From the NCBI GenBank assembly GCA_944354125.1, contig CALVPT010000001.1, forward strand, positions 309,126 to 373,125: 64,000 nucleotides of DNA. The letters are read 5' to 3'. Both the position numbers and the translations under genes were made by a program. The DNA is from an uncultured Clostridia bacterium (GTDB lineage Bacteria; Bacillota; Clostridia; Christensenellales; Borkfalkiaceae). Shown piece by piece: positions 35,892 to 45,568 of this stretch; within the stretch, counting starts at the first letter, position 1; every line of letters begins with the position of its first letter. The notes under the pieces were generated by a model. It was not told the DNA's origin, did no database searches, and worked only from the letters and a program-made list of their open reading frames with translations.

Positions 35892-38459
35892 TTACTTCAT
35901 TCTCATTTTTTTGTACTTTTTTGCGAATTTTCTTCCGTACAAACTATATTCTCCGTTCTCGTCTTCCGTTACTTCTTTCGCTGCTCCGTCGTATAATTCC
36001 CATAACAGTTCCGAGAATATCGGATGGTTGATAAACGCCGCATAAATGCGCCAATCTGCCGCGCTGTTCTTCTCGTAGTGGCGCAGCACGAGGATCAATA
36101 CGTTTTCATTCGTCAGCCATTTAGTAACCTGCCGATCTCGCTCTGCCTTTATATCCGTTATTTGCTCATACAGGACTTCCCGTTCCTGTTCATCCGCTGT
36201 CCGTATCGACAAATACAAGCGGTTGATTGCCGCCTTGCTCTCGTCTATGATTTGTACGATTTTATCTTTATGCCTGTATTCCGTAGCGTTCCCTGAACCT
36301 ATATCATACGCTAAACTTGACGAAATCGGGCTATAGTCTCCGTATTGCTCTCTGCCTTTTCGGAAATGCAGCTTATTCACAAGCGCATACAGATTATCCA
36401 TCGCCGTATGATAAAAGGCGTGCTGTTTGCTTCTTCTCTCGTCAATCTCTGCAAAGAAATTCGGAGAAGGACGTTGGTACTTCTTCCGCAACACGATAAG
36501 TTCCTTGCTTACAGAAATGTTTTCAAAGCTGCGTTTTGCCTTGTCAATCTCCAATCCCGAAAGAACCGCAAGCTTGCAGATGTCCTCGTAAATTGAGAGT
36601 ATCTTTCCCTTCTCTGCGCTCTTATGTAGTTCATCCCACAAAATACTGTTGAGCTTTTGCGACAGGTTGACGATTTCCCCGATCTTATTGACGCTTGTAT
36701 CATGGTCGAGTTTAGAGAGCGTCTGTTCCGTCTTTTCCTCTGCTTTGATGTTGCCCACGGGAACTTTGAAAAAATCCTTATATCGCGCGGCCGCGTTTAC
36801 CAACAGCTTGTCATCCGTTATCAGCATCGTATCCGAATCATAATCACAGCCGTTGAGCCGCTGCTGGATATTTTCTCCGATAGAATTTACACAGACAATG
36901 TTTTCGCCTAGGTCAAAGTAATCCCATATCCCACCGCTGAGAGCGTTTTCCACACAATATAAGTTTCCCATCGTGATATGCGGAGAACGCGCGCACAGCA
37001 ATTTCGTCCCATTTCCAAAGCGTTCACAGCGGATCTGCCCGGGCTTTAATTCGCTTGTAATGTCTTCGCTCGCAAGATACTTTAAAAGTTCCGTGCCGTT
37101 TCCGAAAAGAGTGGCATTCGTACCGTTTAACAAAATATGCCCGCGCTTTAACCGCTCCTTTAAACTGCGCACGACGTCGTCACGAAAATTGGCATACAGT
37201 TCCGTTTCATCGAAATGCGGATATTGGTGCATGAGCGTAAAGATAACATCCGCACGTTCCGCAAGTCCGTCACAGTATTCTTCTTCGCCGTCTTTTTCAC
37301 GGGCAAAGGCGTCTGTGAAGTGATAGCGCATAAAGTCAACATCCCTGCGCAAAAGAGAGATATAATCAATACTCGGCTGTAATAAATGTCTGACTTCCTC
37401 TTGGGATAATGAAAGGGTATTTATAAGCTGATAACTGCTCTGTACCATCTTTCCGTGGAAGAAGCGTGTACTCTTATCATATTTAACCACCCCGAATGTG
37501 CTGTCCGTATGAGCCGCCCATTTTCGGATATTTTTCTCAGCCAATCCGCCCGCGAATTTGAGATATTTCAGGCTGTTCGGCGTCGTCACCATGACAATCT
37601 GATGTATGTCCTCGGCAAGCGTGACAAAACCGCGTCTTTTCAGATCGTCCAAAGTAATTTTTTTATCTTTAAACCATTTCTGCAATCTGGTACGGAAGGC
37701 GCATGACTTGAAAAACTTGTTACGTAGCAGCACCATATGCTTGTCAGCATAGCCGTTTGCAAACACGCTCTCATCTAAAAGGCTCTCGCCATCCCAAATA
37801 TCGTTGGTGATTTGTGTTCGTTTCGTTCTCGCAGAGAGTTTTCCGTCCTCGATCTCCACCGATACGACTTCCTCTTCAAACACACTTTTATAGTCAGGAA
37901 CAAACAAAATGCTGTCAAGCGGAATTTCCATTGTTCCCTTGATACTGCTAAGCGATAACGCCCGGTATGATTCCCACGAAGCAAGATCTTTTCGCGGTTT
38001 TAAGCCGCATTCGCTCCACTTCGTCATATGCCTGTACAGTCGGTCGTCTATAAAAAGGCATTTTCCCTCGCGCGAACTGCCTGCACTGCGCTTGTACCTG
38101 ACATAGTGAATACCATCCAAATGAAAGCCGTTTTCGTAAAAGTGTTCACGCAAATCTTTCATTTTTATAAGGTTTCCCTCTTGGGATTTGTATGTATAGT
38201 TAAACTTCAAGTTAATTACAGCAAGAGTATATTCATTTTCATTCTTATCTTGAAAAGAAAACTTTTTACGACAAATGCGCTTATACGCCTTTTCAAGCTC
38301 TATGAGATCTAGAGAATTATCCAAGTAGATTTTAAACAAGCGAAAATAGGCGTCGCTTTTACTTTCGGGCATTTTATACCCGATAGCCACGCCGTTTTCC
38401 TGTTCTTGCCCGTATATGTCACAAGCTTCTATGGAAATGATTCTGTAAGAACTGTTCAT
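35892..38459 (-). CDS. Single-chain two-barrel RNA polymerase-like protein of a mobile element
   Basis: 855 residues, no signal or membrane segment. Around 536-543 it reads NGCDYDSD, placing D539, D541 and D543 like the metal-binding Asp triad (DxDGD) of the beta'-type double-psi barrel. It is preceded by RSPHITMGN (491-499) and VCVNSIGENIQQRL (522-535), the same order as in RNA-dependent RNA polymerases and beta' subunits (RxP..., then GxR before DxDGD). A likely first barrel has WDGESLLDE (222-230) and LLRNKFFKSCAF (244-255) with Lys residues. The Gly of DxDGD is Ser. Polymerase activity is inferred. TATTAT lies 6 nt before the ATG. Confidence 0.6.
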   Translation of the reverse strand: MNSSYRIISIEACDIYGQEQENGVAIGYKMPESKSDAYFRLFKIYLDNSLDLIELEKAYKRICRKKFSFQDKNENEYTLAVINLKFNYTYKSQEGNLIKMKDLREHFYENGFHLDGIHYVRYKRSAGSSREGKCLFIDDRLYRHMTKWSECGLKPRKDLASWESYRALSLSSIKGTMEIPLDSILFVPDYKSVFEEEVVSVEIEDGKLSARTKRTQITNDIWDGESLLDESVFANGYADKHMVLLRNKFFKSCAFRTRLQKWFKDKKITLDDLKRRGFVTLAEDIHQIVMVTTPNSLKYLKFAGGLAEKNIRKWAAHTDSTFGVVKYDKSTRFFHGKMVQSSYQLINTLSLSQEEVRHLLQPSIDYISLLRRDVDFMRYHFTDAFAREKDGEEEYCDGLAERADVIFTLMHQYPHFDETELYANFRDDVVRSLKERLKRGHILLNGTNATLFGNGTELLKYLASEDITSELKPGQIRCERFGNGTKLLCARSPHITMGNLYCVENALSGGIWDYFDLGENIVCVNSIGENIQQRLNGCDYDSDTMLITDDKLLVNAAARYKDFFKVPVGNIKAEEKTEQTLSKLDHDTSVNKIGEIVNLSQKLNSILWDELHKSAEKGKILSIYEDICKLAVLSGLEIDKAKRSFENISVSKELIVLRKKYQRPSPNFFAEIDERRSKQHAFYHTAMDNLYALVNKLHFRKGREQYGDYSPISSSLAYDIGSGNATEYRHKDKIVQIIDESKAAINRLYLSIRTADEQEREVLYEQITDIKAERDRQVTKWLTNENVLILVLRHYEKNSAADWRIYAAFINHPIFSELLWELYDGAAKEVTEDENGEYSLYGRKFAKKYKKMRMK

Positions 38460-38512
38460 TATGCTATAATAGTAAAAGAAATACTGTTAATCTTATTAAC
38501 CCGTAAAGATTT

Positions 38513-39793
38513 TTACAAAAAAGAAATTATTCTATCAAATCTCTGTACAAGCTCATCAAAAGTAATTATATCGACAACATCTTTGTATGTATTTTTAATA
38601 AGTTCAAAATCAAGCTTCTTTTGATTAATATTATCTCCATTAAAAGATGCCGCATCTCTTCCAAAAATAATATATCCCTTGGGATGGACAGCTTTTAGTT
38701 TTATTTCTCCCATTTCGTTCTGGAGAGCAGGATTTTTATTCGATATTTCTTCCGTTGTCATTTTTGTTAAACATTTTAAATATTGCTCCAACTGATTTAT
38801 TGCGCCACTCAATTCACCGCTTGGAACATAATGATTCCTATATTGTCTTTTACGAAATAAATTTGGATAAGCTTGTGGCGACTTTACTTCGATTAAATCA
38901 ATATTCCCCTCACAATCTATCAAAGACAAATCCGCTTGACAATTAGCTCGCGCACCAGTGTAATCTGAAATATTTAACTTTGTCTGTATTTTTACATATT
39001 TCGGATTAAGAAAACAAAAGATTTGAGCAATAAGTTTAGAAAACTCATCCTCATGAATAAACACACCCGCTGCACTTCTTTCTAAACTTTTTAATAACTG
39101 AACTTTTGCGTATATATACTTAACTTTTTCTTGTTTACAAATCTCTTCTGTCTTTATATCCTCTTTATTCCGCACACTTATTTCTCTTGATTTATATCTA
39201 CTGTATATTTCTTCATAATCTACCACATCAAGTTCACTTTTTAATAGTTTTGTAAAGATAGACAAAGTTTGATATTTTACATTTGTTGCTGTGGGGAATA
39301 TTTTTACAAAATCCTTATAGGTAGACTGCGTTATATGAAGTCCATCATCCTCAAAATTGCTGTCCGAATCAATATCAATAAACAATTTATCATGTTTATA
39401 AAAATTTTTGAAAGCATACAAAATGTTTCCGTAAATGGATGAAGATTTTTCTTCTCCTGTTTTATCTTGATATCTGGACCTTTTTGAAGATGAAGTCACA
39501 AACCAGGATTGATCTATTGACAAAGACGCATCAATGTACAAATCAAAAGTAGCGCCAATTTTTTCTTTATCAATTCTAAAATAATTTTGATCTTTTTCAC
39601 CGAGGACAAACTTATAGTCGTAACAAATTGACGACTCTTCATCTTTGGATATCAAATCTTTTTTACTAAATGAAAATGTTTTATAAATTTGAAAATCCTG
39701 ATCCTCTTCTAATTTTTCTTCTAGCCAATCACTTTCAGTTTCATAACATAAAATCAGCTGCCTATCTTTCTTCTCAAAACTAATTCTACTCAT
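38513..39793 (-). CDS. sduA: Shedu-like defence nuclease (DUF4263)
   Basis: 426 residues. The C-terminal nuclease domain (about 245-345) has the PD-(D/E)xK pattern: D288 in QADLSLID, then E302 and K304 in IEVKSP. QYRNHY and ELSGAINQLEQY follow, as in Shedu SduA proteins. The N-terminal 240 residues are a variable domain of unknown fold, probably the sensor. Shedu is an established single-gene anti-phage system. It is very A+T rich, with its own GGAG ribosome site. It sits between the polymerase-like gene and the type III Res gene. Confidence 0.82.
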   Translation of the reverse strand: MSRISFEKKDRQLILCYETESDWLEEKLEEDQDFQIYKTFSFSKKDLISKDEESSICYDYKFVLGEKDQNYFRIDKEKIGATFDLYIDASLSIDQSWFVTSSSKRSRYQDKTGEEKSSSIYGNILYAFKNFYKHDKLFIDIDSDSNFEDDGLHITQSTYKDFVKIFPTATNVKYQTLSIFTKLLKSELDVVDYEEIYSRYKSREISVRNKEDIKTEEICKQEKVKYIYAKVQLLKSLERSAAGVFIHEDEFSKLIAQIFCFLNPKYVKIQTKLNISDYTGARANCQADLSLIDCEGNIDLIEVKSPQAYPNLFRKRQYRNHYVPSGELSGAINQLEQYLKCLTKMTTEEISNKNPALQNEMGEIKLKAVHPKGYIIFGRDAASFNGDNINQKKLDFELIKNTYKDVVDIITFDELVQRFDRIISFL

Positions 39794-39919
39794 TGCGGTA
39801 GCTCCATTTGTACTATGATCTTTTTATATATTACATTTTCATCTAAGTATTTTAAGTTACAACGCGACATTCAATAACCCAGCCGAATAGTTTTATTCTG
39901 CTGTCCTTTCACCGTGACT

Positions 39920-42832
39920 TTACACCTTATTGCGTTTCAGTTCCTGCCAATCCTTTGTAAACTCATAATCAATTTCGTTATCTAAAGCCTTGAAGTGCTC
40001 CCTTCCACAATGAATTTTTAACCGTTCAGAAGGGCGTAACTCATGTTCATTAGTAGTACCTTTCGTTTCAAGAACGAAATACATTTTCTTTTCTCCTTCC
40101 TTTTCCATATAGACAGCCCAGTCTGGCGAATAGTTAGAAAGCGGAGTGCTTATCTTGAACCTCTGCGGTATCTTGAAGAACAGTTTCACGTCCGGATCGC
40201 TGTCAAGTGCTTCAGCAAAAGGCCTTTCAACTGTATCGCTGTCATAGATGACATAGTCGTAGACAGAGTGCTCCACCTTAACCGCATTGATATCTTCAAA
40301 GGCTATAATATCCTTTTCCTCGTCAAAATTGAACACTTCGTAGAAGGTGTATTCCTGACCGTCAAGTTTGATATACTTGATACCGTCAATTGCCCTTTCC
40401 GTCTTATTCCTATCTATAATTTGAGCAACCGCCTCTATGAACTTTTCAGGGTTATTGAGAAAATCTTTCAATCTTCCGCATTCAAGGAGTATCTGGGCAA
40501 TGTTATTTCTCGGAAGCTTGGTGCTATCCGCAAGAATACGCACCACGTCGGGAAGAGGTAATTCCTGCTCGTATTCGCTCGTGGAACTTGCACTCTCCTT
40601 ATAATCAACACCGCTTTTTTTGATATTGAAACTTGCGACCTCTTTGAGGATTCGGCTTTTGCGAATTTCAGGCATTTCTGAAATCTCTTTTACGCTCTTT
40701 TCAATCAGATACTGAATATCCATATTGATGCGGTAGATGGTCTTTTGCTTCATCTTGTCCCACAGCTCCATAAAGAGCGGATTCATAAACATTTCATCCC
40801 TTCTCTTAACGGAAACCTGCTTACGTTCGGGCTTGATATTGACCTTTGTATTTGCCTTGCCGATAATCGGGAGAAGTCTTTGTCTTGCCGCTTCAAAGCG
40901 CGCGGGAAGATCGACCGTACCATTGGCAAGGTCGTTTTTGAGCGTATCTTTGATTTTTCCTTGACTGTCGATGTAGTTTTTCTTACGGAAATGCTCCAAA
41001 ATATCCCCCGCATCCTTTATTGTAATGACTGCTTCTGCGCCTGTTTCGTCCTTATAAGAGATATTGACAAACATATCCGCGTCAAGCACACCGAATCTGA
41101 CGCCGAGTTCCTCGATTTCCTTTTGCAGCTTGTCCGCAAATTCAGCAAAGGATTCCTGCGCGATAATGTGCAGAATGTTGACGTTTTTATCGTCAATGCG
41201 CTCACCGCTCTGGTCTACGCAAAGGCGCAAACCTCTGCCGATTTTCTGACGGCAAGTGAATACCGTCTTATTTTCGATGAGCGTGCATATCTGGAACACG
41301 TTCGGGTTATCCCACCCTTCTTTGAGCGCGGAGTGTGAGAATATAAAGCGGAGCGTACAATCAAAGGAAAGCAGCCACTCTTTGTCTTTCATAATCGTGT
41401 TGTATGTGCTGTAATCGTCCGCCGTATCACCCTTTGTGTCCTTTACTCTGCCCTTTTTATCGCAAGAGAAATAACCGTTATGTACTTCGCTTGCCGACTG
41501 TTTATAGAACTCTTTTACTGCGGCAAAACGCGGCTGTTCGATCAATTCCGCATACAGCTCCTCGAACATTTTCGCATAAATGCCCTTGCCGTCCTCTTGC
41601 TCATAATCGCGGTACTTGGCTACTTCGTCGATAAAGAACAGCGACAGCACCTTTATGCCGCGGCTTAAATATCTCTTTTCCTTTTCAAGATGAATTTCTA
41701 TCGTACGCTTAATCTGTTCGCGCTTGAACGTCATCTCGTCCACGGCACCGATCGCTTTATGGAGCGCAAGAACTTCCGTATTGGCAAACTCTATCTGTTC
41801 CCAACCTTCCGTACAATCGATACCGGCAATATCGTATCCCTCGTAAATCTCTCTGCGCGTGATAGCAAATAGGCTGTCGCCCTGCTTTACCGTCTTTACT
41901 TCGCGCTTGACGATACCCGTCGCTTTGCTCTTTACGTCTATCTCCACTTTCGCATAGAAAGAGGACTTCTTGCCCACTTCCAAAAGTCTGATATACGGCT
42001 TGTTGAAGTCGTCCATAAGCGACTGATTTGCAACGCATATCTGCTTGACAATATTCATCTGATACGCGTCCACGGGCGTTAAGCGGTACACGGTATTGAA
42101 AACCTGCTTGTGTGTTGCCGAATAACGGAGTTCGCACAGGGGATTGAGATTTTCTATCGCCTTTCTCGATTTTTCCGTGTTGTCGATGCTCTGCGGCTCG
42201 TCGATGATGAGAATAGGACTACACTGCGCCATAAATTCACGGGCAGTCTTGTCCATTTTGTCGCTTTCCTGATTGAAAAGGTTTTCGTCCTTTTTGATCG
42301 CGTCTATGTTGACGATCATAATTTCAAGGTTGGTGGAAAGTGCAAAATCACGCACTTCGTTGCGCTTTTTGGAGTCGTAAATGAAGAAGTGTGCGCGTTT
42401 GCCGTCATACTCCTGACGGAAGTATTCTTCCGTTATCTGCAATGACTTATATGCGCCCTCACGAATTGCCACGCTGGGCACAAGAATGACAAACTTATTA
42501 AAGCCGTAACGCTTGTTGAGTTCGTAGATGGTCTTTGTGTAGACAAATGTCTTGCCTGTACCCGTTTCCATCTCGATATTAAAACGGAGCTGTTCAGGCT
42601 CAGTAAGCGGCAAAAGATTGCGTTGTTGCACTTCGTGAAGATTGCGCGTAATTTCCTCTGCCGTAAGCGTGAGCGTATTGCCATAACCGAACACGGAATC
42701 CTGCGCATAGTCGATAATATCCAATTTCCCCACGGTAAAAGGCGACACGCTGGAAGCCTGCCCTTTGAATAAATCCACTACTGCCGCCACAGCATCTGAT
42801 TGAAATTGTTGTTTCTTAAATTTCAGTTTCAT
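39920..42832 (-). CDS. res: Type III restriction enzyme, Res subunit
   Basis: 970 residues. Superfamily 2 helicase with Walker A METGTGKT (88-95), DEPQ (211-214), and the SATH motif III. Downstream, ALKEGWDNPNVFQI and RQKIGRGLRL are motifs V and VI. The C-terminal endonuclease is PD-(D/E)xK: SPDWAVY then VLETKGT near residues 905-930. Acts with Mod in ATP-dependent restriction. It overlaps the cyclase-fold gene by 4 bp (ATGA), so it is the last gene of the six-gene operon. Confidence 0.95.
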   Translation of the reverse strand: MKLKFKKQQFQSDAVAAVVDLFKGQASSVSPFTVGKLDIIDYAQDSVFGYGNTLTLTAEEITRNLHEVQQRNLLPLTEPEQLRFNIEMETGTGKTFVYTKTIYELNKRYGFNKFVILVPSVAIREGAYKSLQITEEYFRQEYDGKRAHFFIYDSKKRNEVRDFALSTNLEIMIVNIDAIKKDENLFNQESDKMDKTAREFMAQCSPILIIDEPQSIDNTEKSRKAIENLNPLCELRYSATHKQVFNTVYRLTPVDAYQMNIVKQICVANQSLMDDFNKPYIRLLEVGKKSSFYAKVEIDVKSKATGIVKREVKTVKQGDSLFAITRREIYEGYDIAGIDCTEGWEQIEFANTEVLALHKAIGAVDEMTFKREQIKRTIEIHLEKEKRYLSRGIKVLSLFFIDEVAKYRDYEQEDGKGIYAKMFEELYAELIEQPRFAAVKEFYKQSASEVHNGYFSCDKKGRVKDTKGDTADDYSTYNTIMKDKEWLLSFDCTLRFIFSHSALKEGWDNPNVFQICTLIENKTVFTCRQKIGRGLRLCVDQSGERIDDKNVNILHIIAQESFAEFADKLQKEIEELGVRFGVLDADMFVNISYKDETGAEAVITIKDAGDILEHFRKKNYIDSQGKIKDTLKNDLANGTVDLPARFEAARQRLLPIIGKANTKVNIKPERKQVSVKRRDEMFMNPLFMELWDKMKQKTIYRINMDIQYLIEKSVKEISEMPEIRKSRILKEVASFNIKKSGVDYKESASSTSEYEQELPLPDVVRILADSTKLPRNNIAQILLECGRLKDFLNNPEKFIEAVAQIIDRNKTERAIDGIKYIKLDGQEYTFYEVFNFDEEKDIIAFEDINAVKVEHSVYDYVIYDSDTVERPFAEALDSDPDVKLFFKIPQRFKISTPLSNYSPDWAVYMEKEGEKKMYFVLETKGTTNEHELRPSERLKIHCGREHFKALDNEIDYEFTKDWQELKRNKV

Positions 42833-43686
42833 AATAATAATCCATTCTTTTTCACGTAGCTATAAAAGTTAAGCGTATTCTCATATTTCTTTATTATGCT
42901 CACATCGGACTTTGACTTTTCAAGTCGATCTTTTTCTTGCGTTAACGCTTCCCTGTATTTAAAAATATCTTCATTTTTATAAAAACAATTAACGGCATAG
43001 CTTTCAAATGAGTCATTTGTATTTTTAAAAGGAATGTCCGAATATTTTATATATGATTTACATGTATATTTCGGATCAGTTGCTTTTAATATGCAATTCA
43101 ATGTAGAATACTTTTTTGCCGCTGATGGCGTCATAATCACACCAACCCAATCACAGGCTTCATACCATTGGGCAACCTCATTAACTGCTTGACCCATATA
43201 AAAATTCGAGTCTTTTATAAGTACATAATCACCATATGATAACGCCCCACGAAAAAAAATACCTTGCTCTGCGCCCGCATTGATAATATTACTTATTAGC
43301 ATATAAGCTCTTATAAATGCTAAGCTAAAATAATCTTTAATAAAAATTGCTATAGTATCTGCTGCCCCAATAATTTCAATCATTGAATGAGATTTATCGT
43401 ATTTGAACTCAGCAAATTTTTCTTCGAATTTGTATTCCATCGCTTGAACTAATCCTAATTTTGCTGTTACCAAATCTTGCATTAAATAAGATAACTTATT
43501 TAACGCTTCTTCATCTCTTTCTAATAAATTTCTCCATCCCAAAACATCGAGATAAATGACAACCCCTTTGTTTTTTATAATATCAGCCGATTTGATGGCT
43601 TCTGCCCTTTGCGCACTTTTCGCAACGGCAAGAACGTCATCCAAAGATAGCTTTTTTAAAACATTATCACTATCACCCTTCTCCAT
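42829..43686 (-). CDS. Class III nucleotidyl-cyclase-fold protein inside the type III RM operon
   Basis: 285 residues from ATG 43686, which overlaps the mod stop as TGATG. Residues about 42-175 look like a cyclase domain: VIYLDVLGW with D47, IIGAADTIAI with D110 (the two metal-binding Asp positions) and FFRGALSYG (about 145-152), as in Pycsar-type and related cyclases. The C-terminal 80 residues are helical. It is clearly richer in A+T than mod and res. No cyclic-nucleotide effector is adjacent except the SieB-like membrane protein. The activity is inferred. Confidence 0.6.
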   Translation of the reverse strand: MEKGDSDNVLKKLSLDDVLAVAKSAQRAEAIKSADIIKNKGVVIYLDVLGWRNLLERDEEALNKLSYLMQDLVTAKLGLVQAMEYKFEEKFAEFKYDKSHSMIEIIGAADTIAIFIKDYFSLAFIRAYMLISNIINAGAEQGIFFRGALSYGDYVLIKDSNFYMGQAVNEVAQWYEACDWVGVIMTPSAAKKYSTLNCILKATDPKYTCKSYIKYSDIPFKNTNDSFESYAVNCFYKNEDIFKYREALTQEKDRLEKSKSDVSIIKKYENTLNFYSYVKKNGLLL

Positions 43687-45554
43687 CAGAACAACCTCAT
43701 TTCCTTGTCTTTCTTTTTGAGAATTTCTTCGGTGTTGGAAAGAATGTTGGCATCGGCAAAGCAACGGTCGGCAAAAATGTACGTTCCGATCGTCTCTTTG
43801 TCCATTTCCTCTACTGCGGAAAGGGTAATATTCGGTTGCAAGCAGATAAGCACCTTGTAGTCGGGGTGATTGATAATGTAAGCAGTTACACCGTCAAATT
43901 TGCGTTCTTCTACGGGTAAGGTCAAAGACAAGCCGTATTTGAGCATTATCTCATAAACAAGATCGAGATCGCTTCTCCCCTCCTCAAGATAGAAAAGGCT
44001 CTGCTGAATACGCTTTTTTACTTCCTCTTCGTCGGTGGTGGGCGTATTATCCCACTTAACAAGGTTACTGCTATCGAGCTTGAACACCTTGAAACCGATA
44101 TCTAAATTTTCAATGCCTTCCTTATCCTTATTTTCTTCCTTTATTTTCTCCCCTGCTCTGCGGATACGCTCTTTGCCTATTTCGCAAATCGTCTTATATC
44201 CTGCCTTGTATGCCTCGCTCTGTTCGTCTGTTTTTTCAGGGAGCTGAACACAAATAAATCTACGATGTCCGCCGCCCTCTGCGTTTAACTGCATAACTGC
44301 ATGCGCCGTTGTCGCCGAACCGCTGAAAAAGTCCAGAATGATAGCATCATTATCAAATTTTGTTGTTATCGAAATCAAAAATTTTAACAGAGCAACAGGC
44401 TTAGGAAAACCAAAAACCTTTTTTTCAAATAGCTCTGTAATTTCGGCTGTACCCTCTTTAGTCATTCCAATTTCTTTTGGCAGATTTGTTGATACAGCTA
44501 TGCATCCAAACATTTCTCCCGCTTTTTTTTCATCATCATCCTTAAAGTATCTAAATGCTGGTTGAGTTATGTTTAAGAAATCGTAATCATCAGGAAAAAC
44601 TATCTTGCCTTGTTTATAATATCCTTCAAATGTATCCTTCGTAATAGCCCATGTCCTATTAGGATTTGCTGGATATTCTTTCCCCGTTTTAGGATTAACC
44701 AATGTGAAAAAACTTTTTGGACGTTCACTTGCACTTGTCTGCTTAGTTAAATCGTGTATTCTCCAAGGACGTCCTGGAAAGTCAGGCGTTTCAAAGTATT
44801 TCCTTGTTCCTCCTTCGATAGCCGCCAAAAAATCTTGTGATTTCGCGTATACTAAAATCCATTCATAGTCTTGCGAAACCCCAAAAGGCACATCTGACTT
44901 AGCTGTTCTTTTTCTCCAAGGAAAAACCGCAACAAAATTATCTTCCCCGAACACTTCATCGCAAAGTTTCTTTAAGTTTGCTTGTTCGTTGTCATCAATA
45001 GAAATAAAGATAACGCCGTCGTCGGTCAAAAGATTGCGGGCAAGTTTCAGGCGCGGATACATCATGTTCAGCCAATTTGTGTGGTATCTGCCTGCCGTTT
45101 CGGGATTTGATTTTGTGGCTTGCCCCGTGACTTCCTTGTAGTGCGCGATACCGTCCGCAAAGTCGTCGGTATAGACAAAGTCATTGCCCGTATTGTAAGG
45201 AGGATCAATGTATATCATTTTAATGGAATTAAGGTAGGATGACTGCAAAAGTTTTAACACTTCCAAGTTATCGCCCTCGATATAGAGGTTTTCCGTCGTG
45301 TCCCAATTCTTGCTTTCTTCCTTACAAGGACGGAGTGTTCCCGTACTTCTCTTTTGCGCAAGACGCAGGCTGTCTGCCTTTCCCTTCCAAGAAAAGCTAT
45401 ACTTCTCCTTATCGTCTGCAATATAATGCCCCAAAAGCCCCTGCAATTTATCAAAATCCACTTTGCCGTCGGCAAACACTTCGGGGAAAACTTCTTTGAG
45501 CTTTTCCACGTTCGCCTGTTCGATATTCATTGTCATTCCGTCCATTTTATCCAT
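43686..45554 (-). CDS. mod: Type III DNA adenine methyltransferase, Mod subunit
   Basis: 622 residues from ATG 45554 (GGAG site). Motif IV DPPYNTG (117-123) comes before motif I DFFSGSATTAHAV (about 408), the beta-class order of type III Mod proteins. The target-recognition domain lies between (about 205-400). The N-terminal 80 residues and the C-terminal Res-interaction region are conserved-looking. The stretch 44.33-44.96 kb, which encodes the recognition domain, is much richer in A+T than both flanks. Confidence 0.94.
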   Translation of the reverse strand: MDKMDGMTMNIEQANVEKLKEVFPEVFADGKVDFDKLQGLLGHYIADDKEKYSFSWKGKADSLRLAQKRSTGTLRPCKEESKNWDTTENLYIEGDNLEVLKLLQSSYLNSIKMIYIDPPYNTGNDFVYTDDFADGIAHYKEVTGQATKSNPETAGRYHTNWLNMMYPRLKLARNLLTDDGVIFISIDDNEQANLKKLCDEVFGEDNFVAVFPWRKRTAKSDVPFGVSQDYEWILVYAKSQDFLAAIEGGTRKYFETPDFPGRPWRIHDLTKQTSASERPKSFFTLVNPKTGKEYPANPNRTWAITKDTFEGYYKQGKIVFPDDYDFLNITQPAFRYFKDDDEKKAGEMFGCIAVSTNLPKEIGMTKEGTAEITELFEKKVFGFPKPVALLKFLISITTKFDNDAIILDFFSGSATTAHAVMQLNAEGGGHRRFICVQLPEKTDEQSEAYKAGYKTICEIGKERIRRAGEKIKEENKDKEGIENLDIGFKVFKLDSSNLVKWDNTPTTDEEEVKKRIQQSLFYLEEGRSDLDLVYEIMLKYGLSLTLPVEERKFDGVTAYIINHPDYKVLICLQPNITLSAVEEMDKETIGTYIFADRCFADANILSNTEEILKKKDKEMRLF

Positions 45555-45568
45555 TTGAATTCTCCTTT

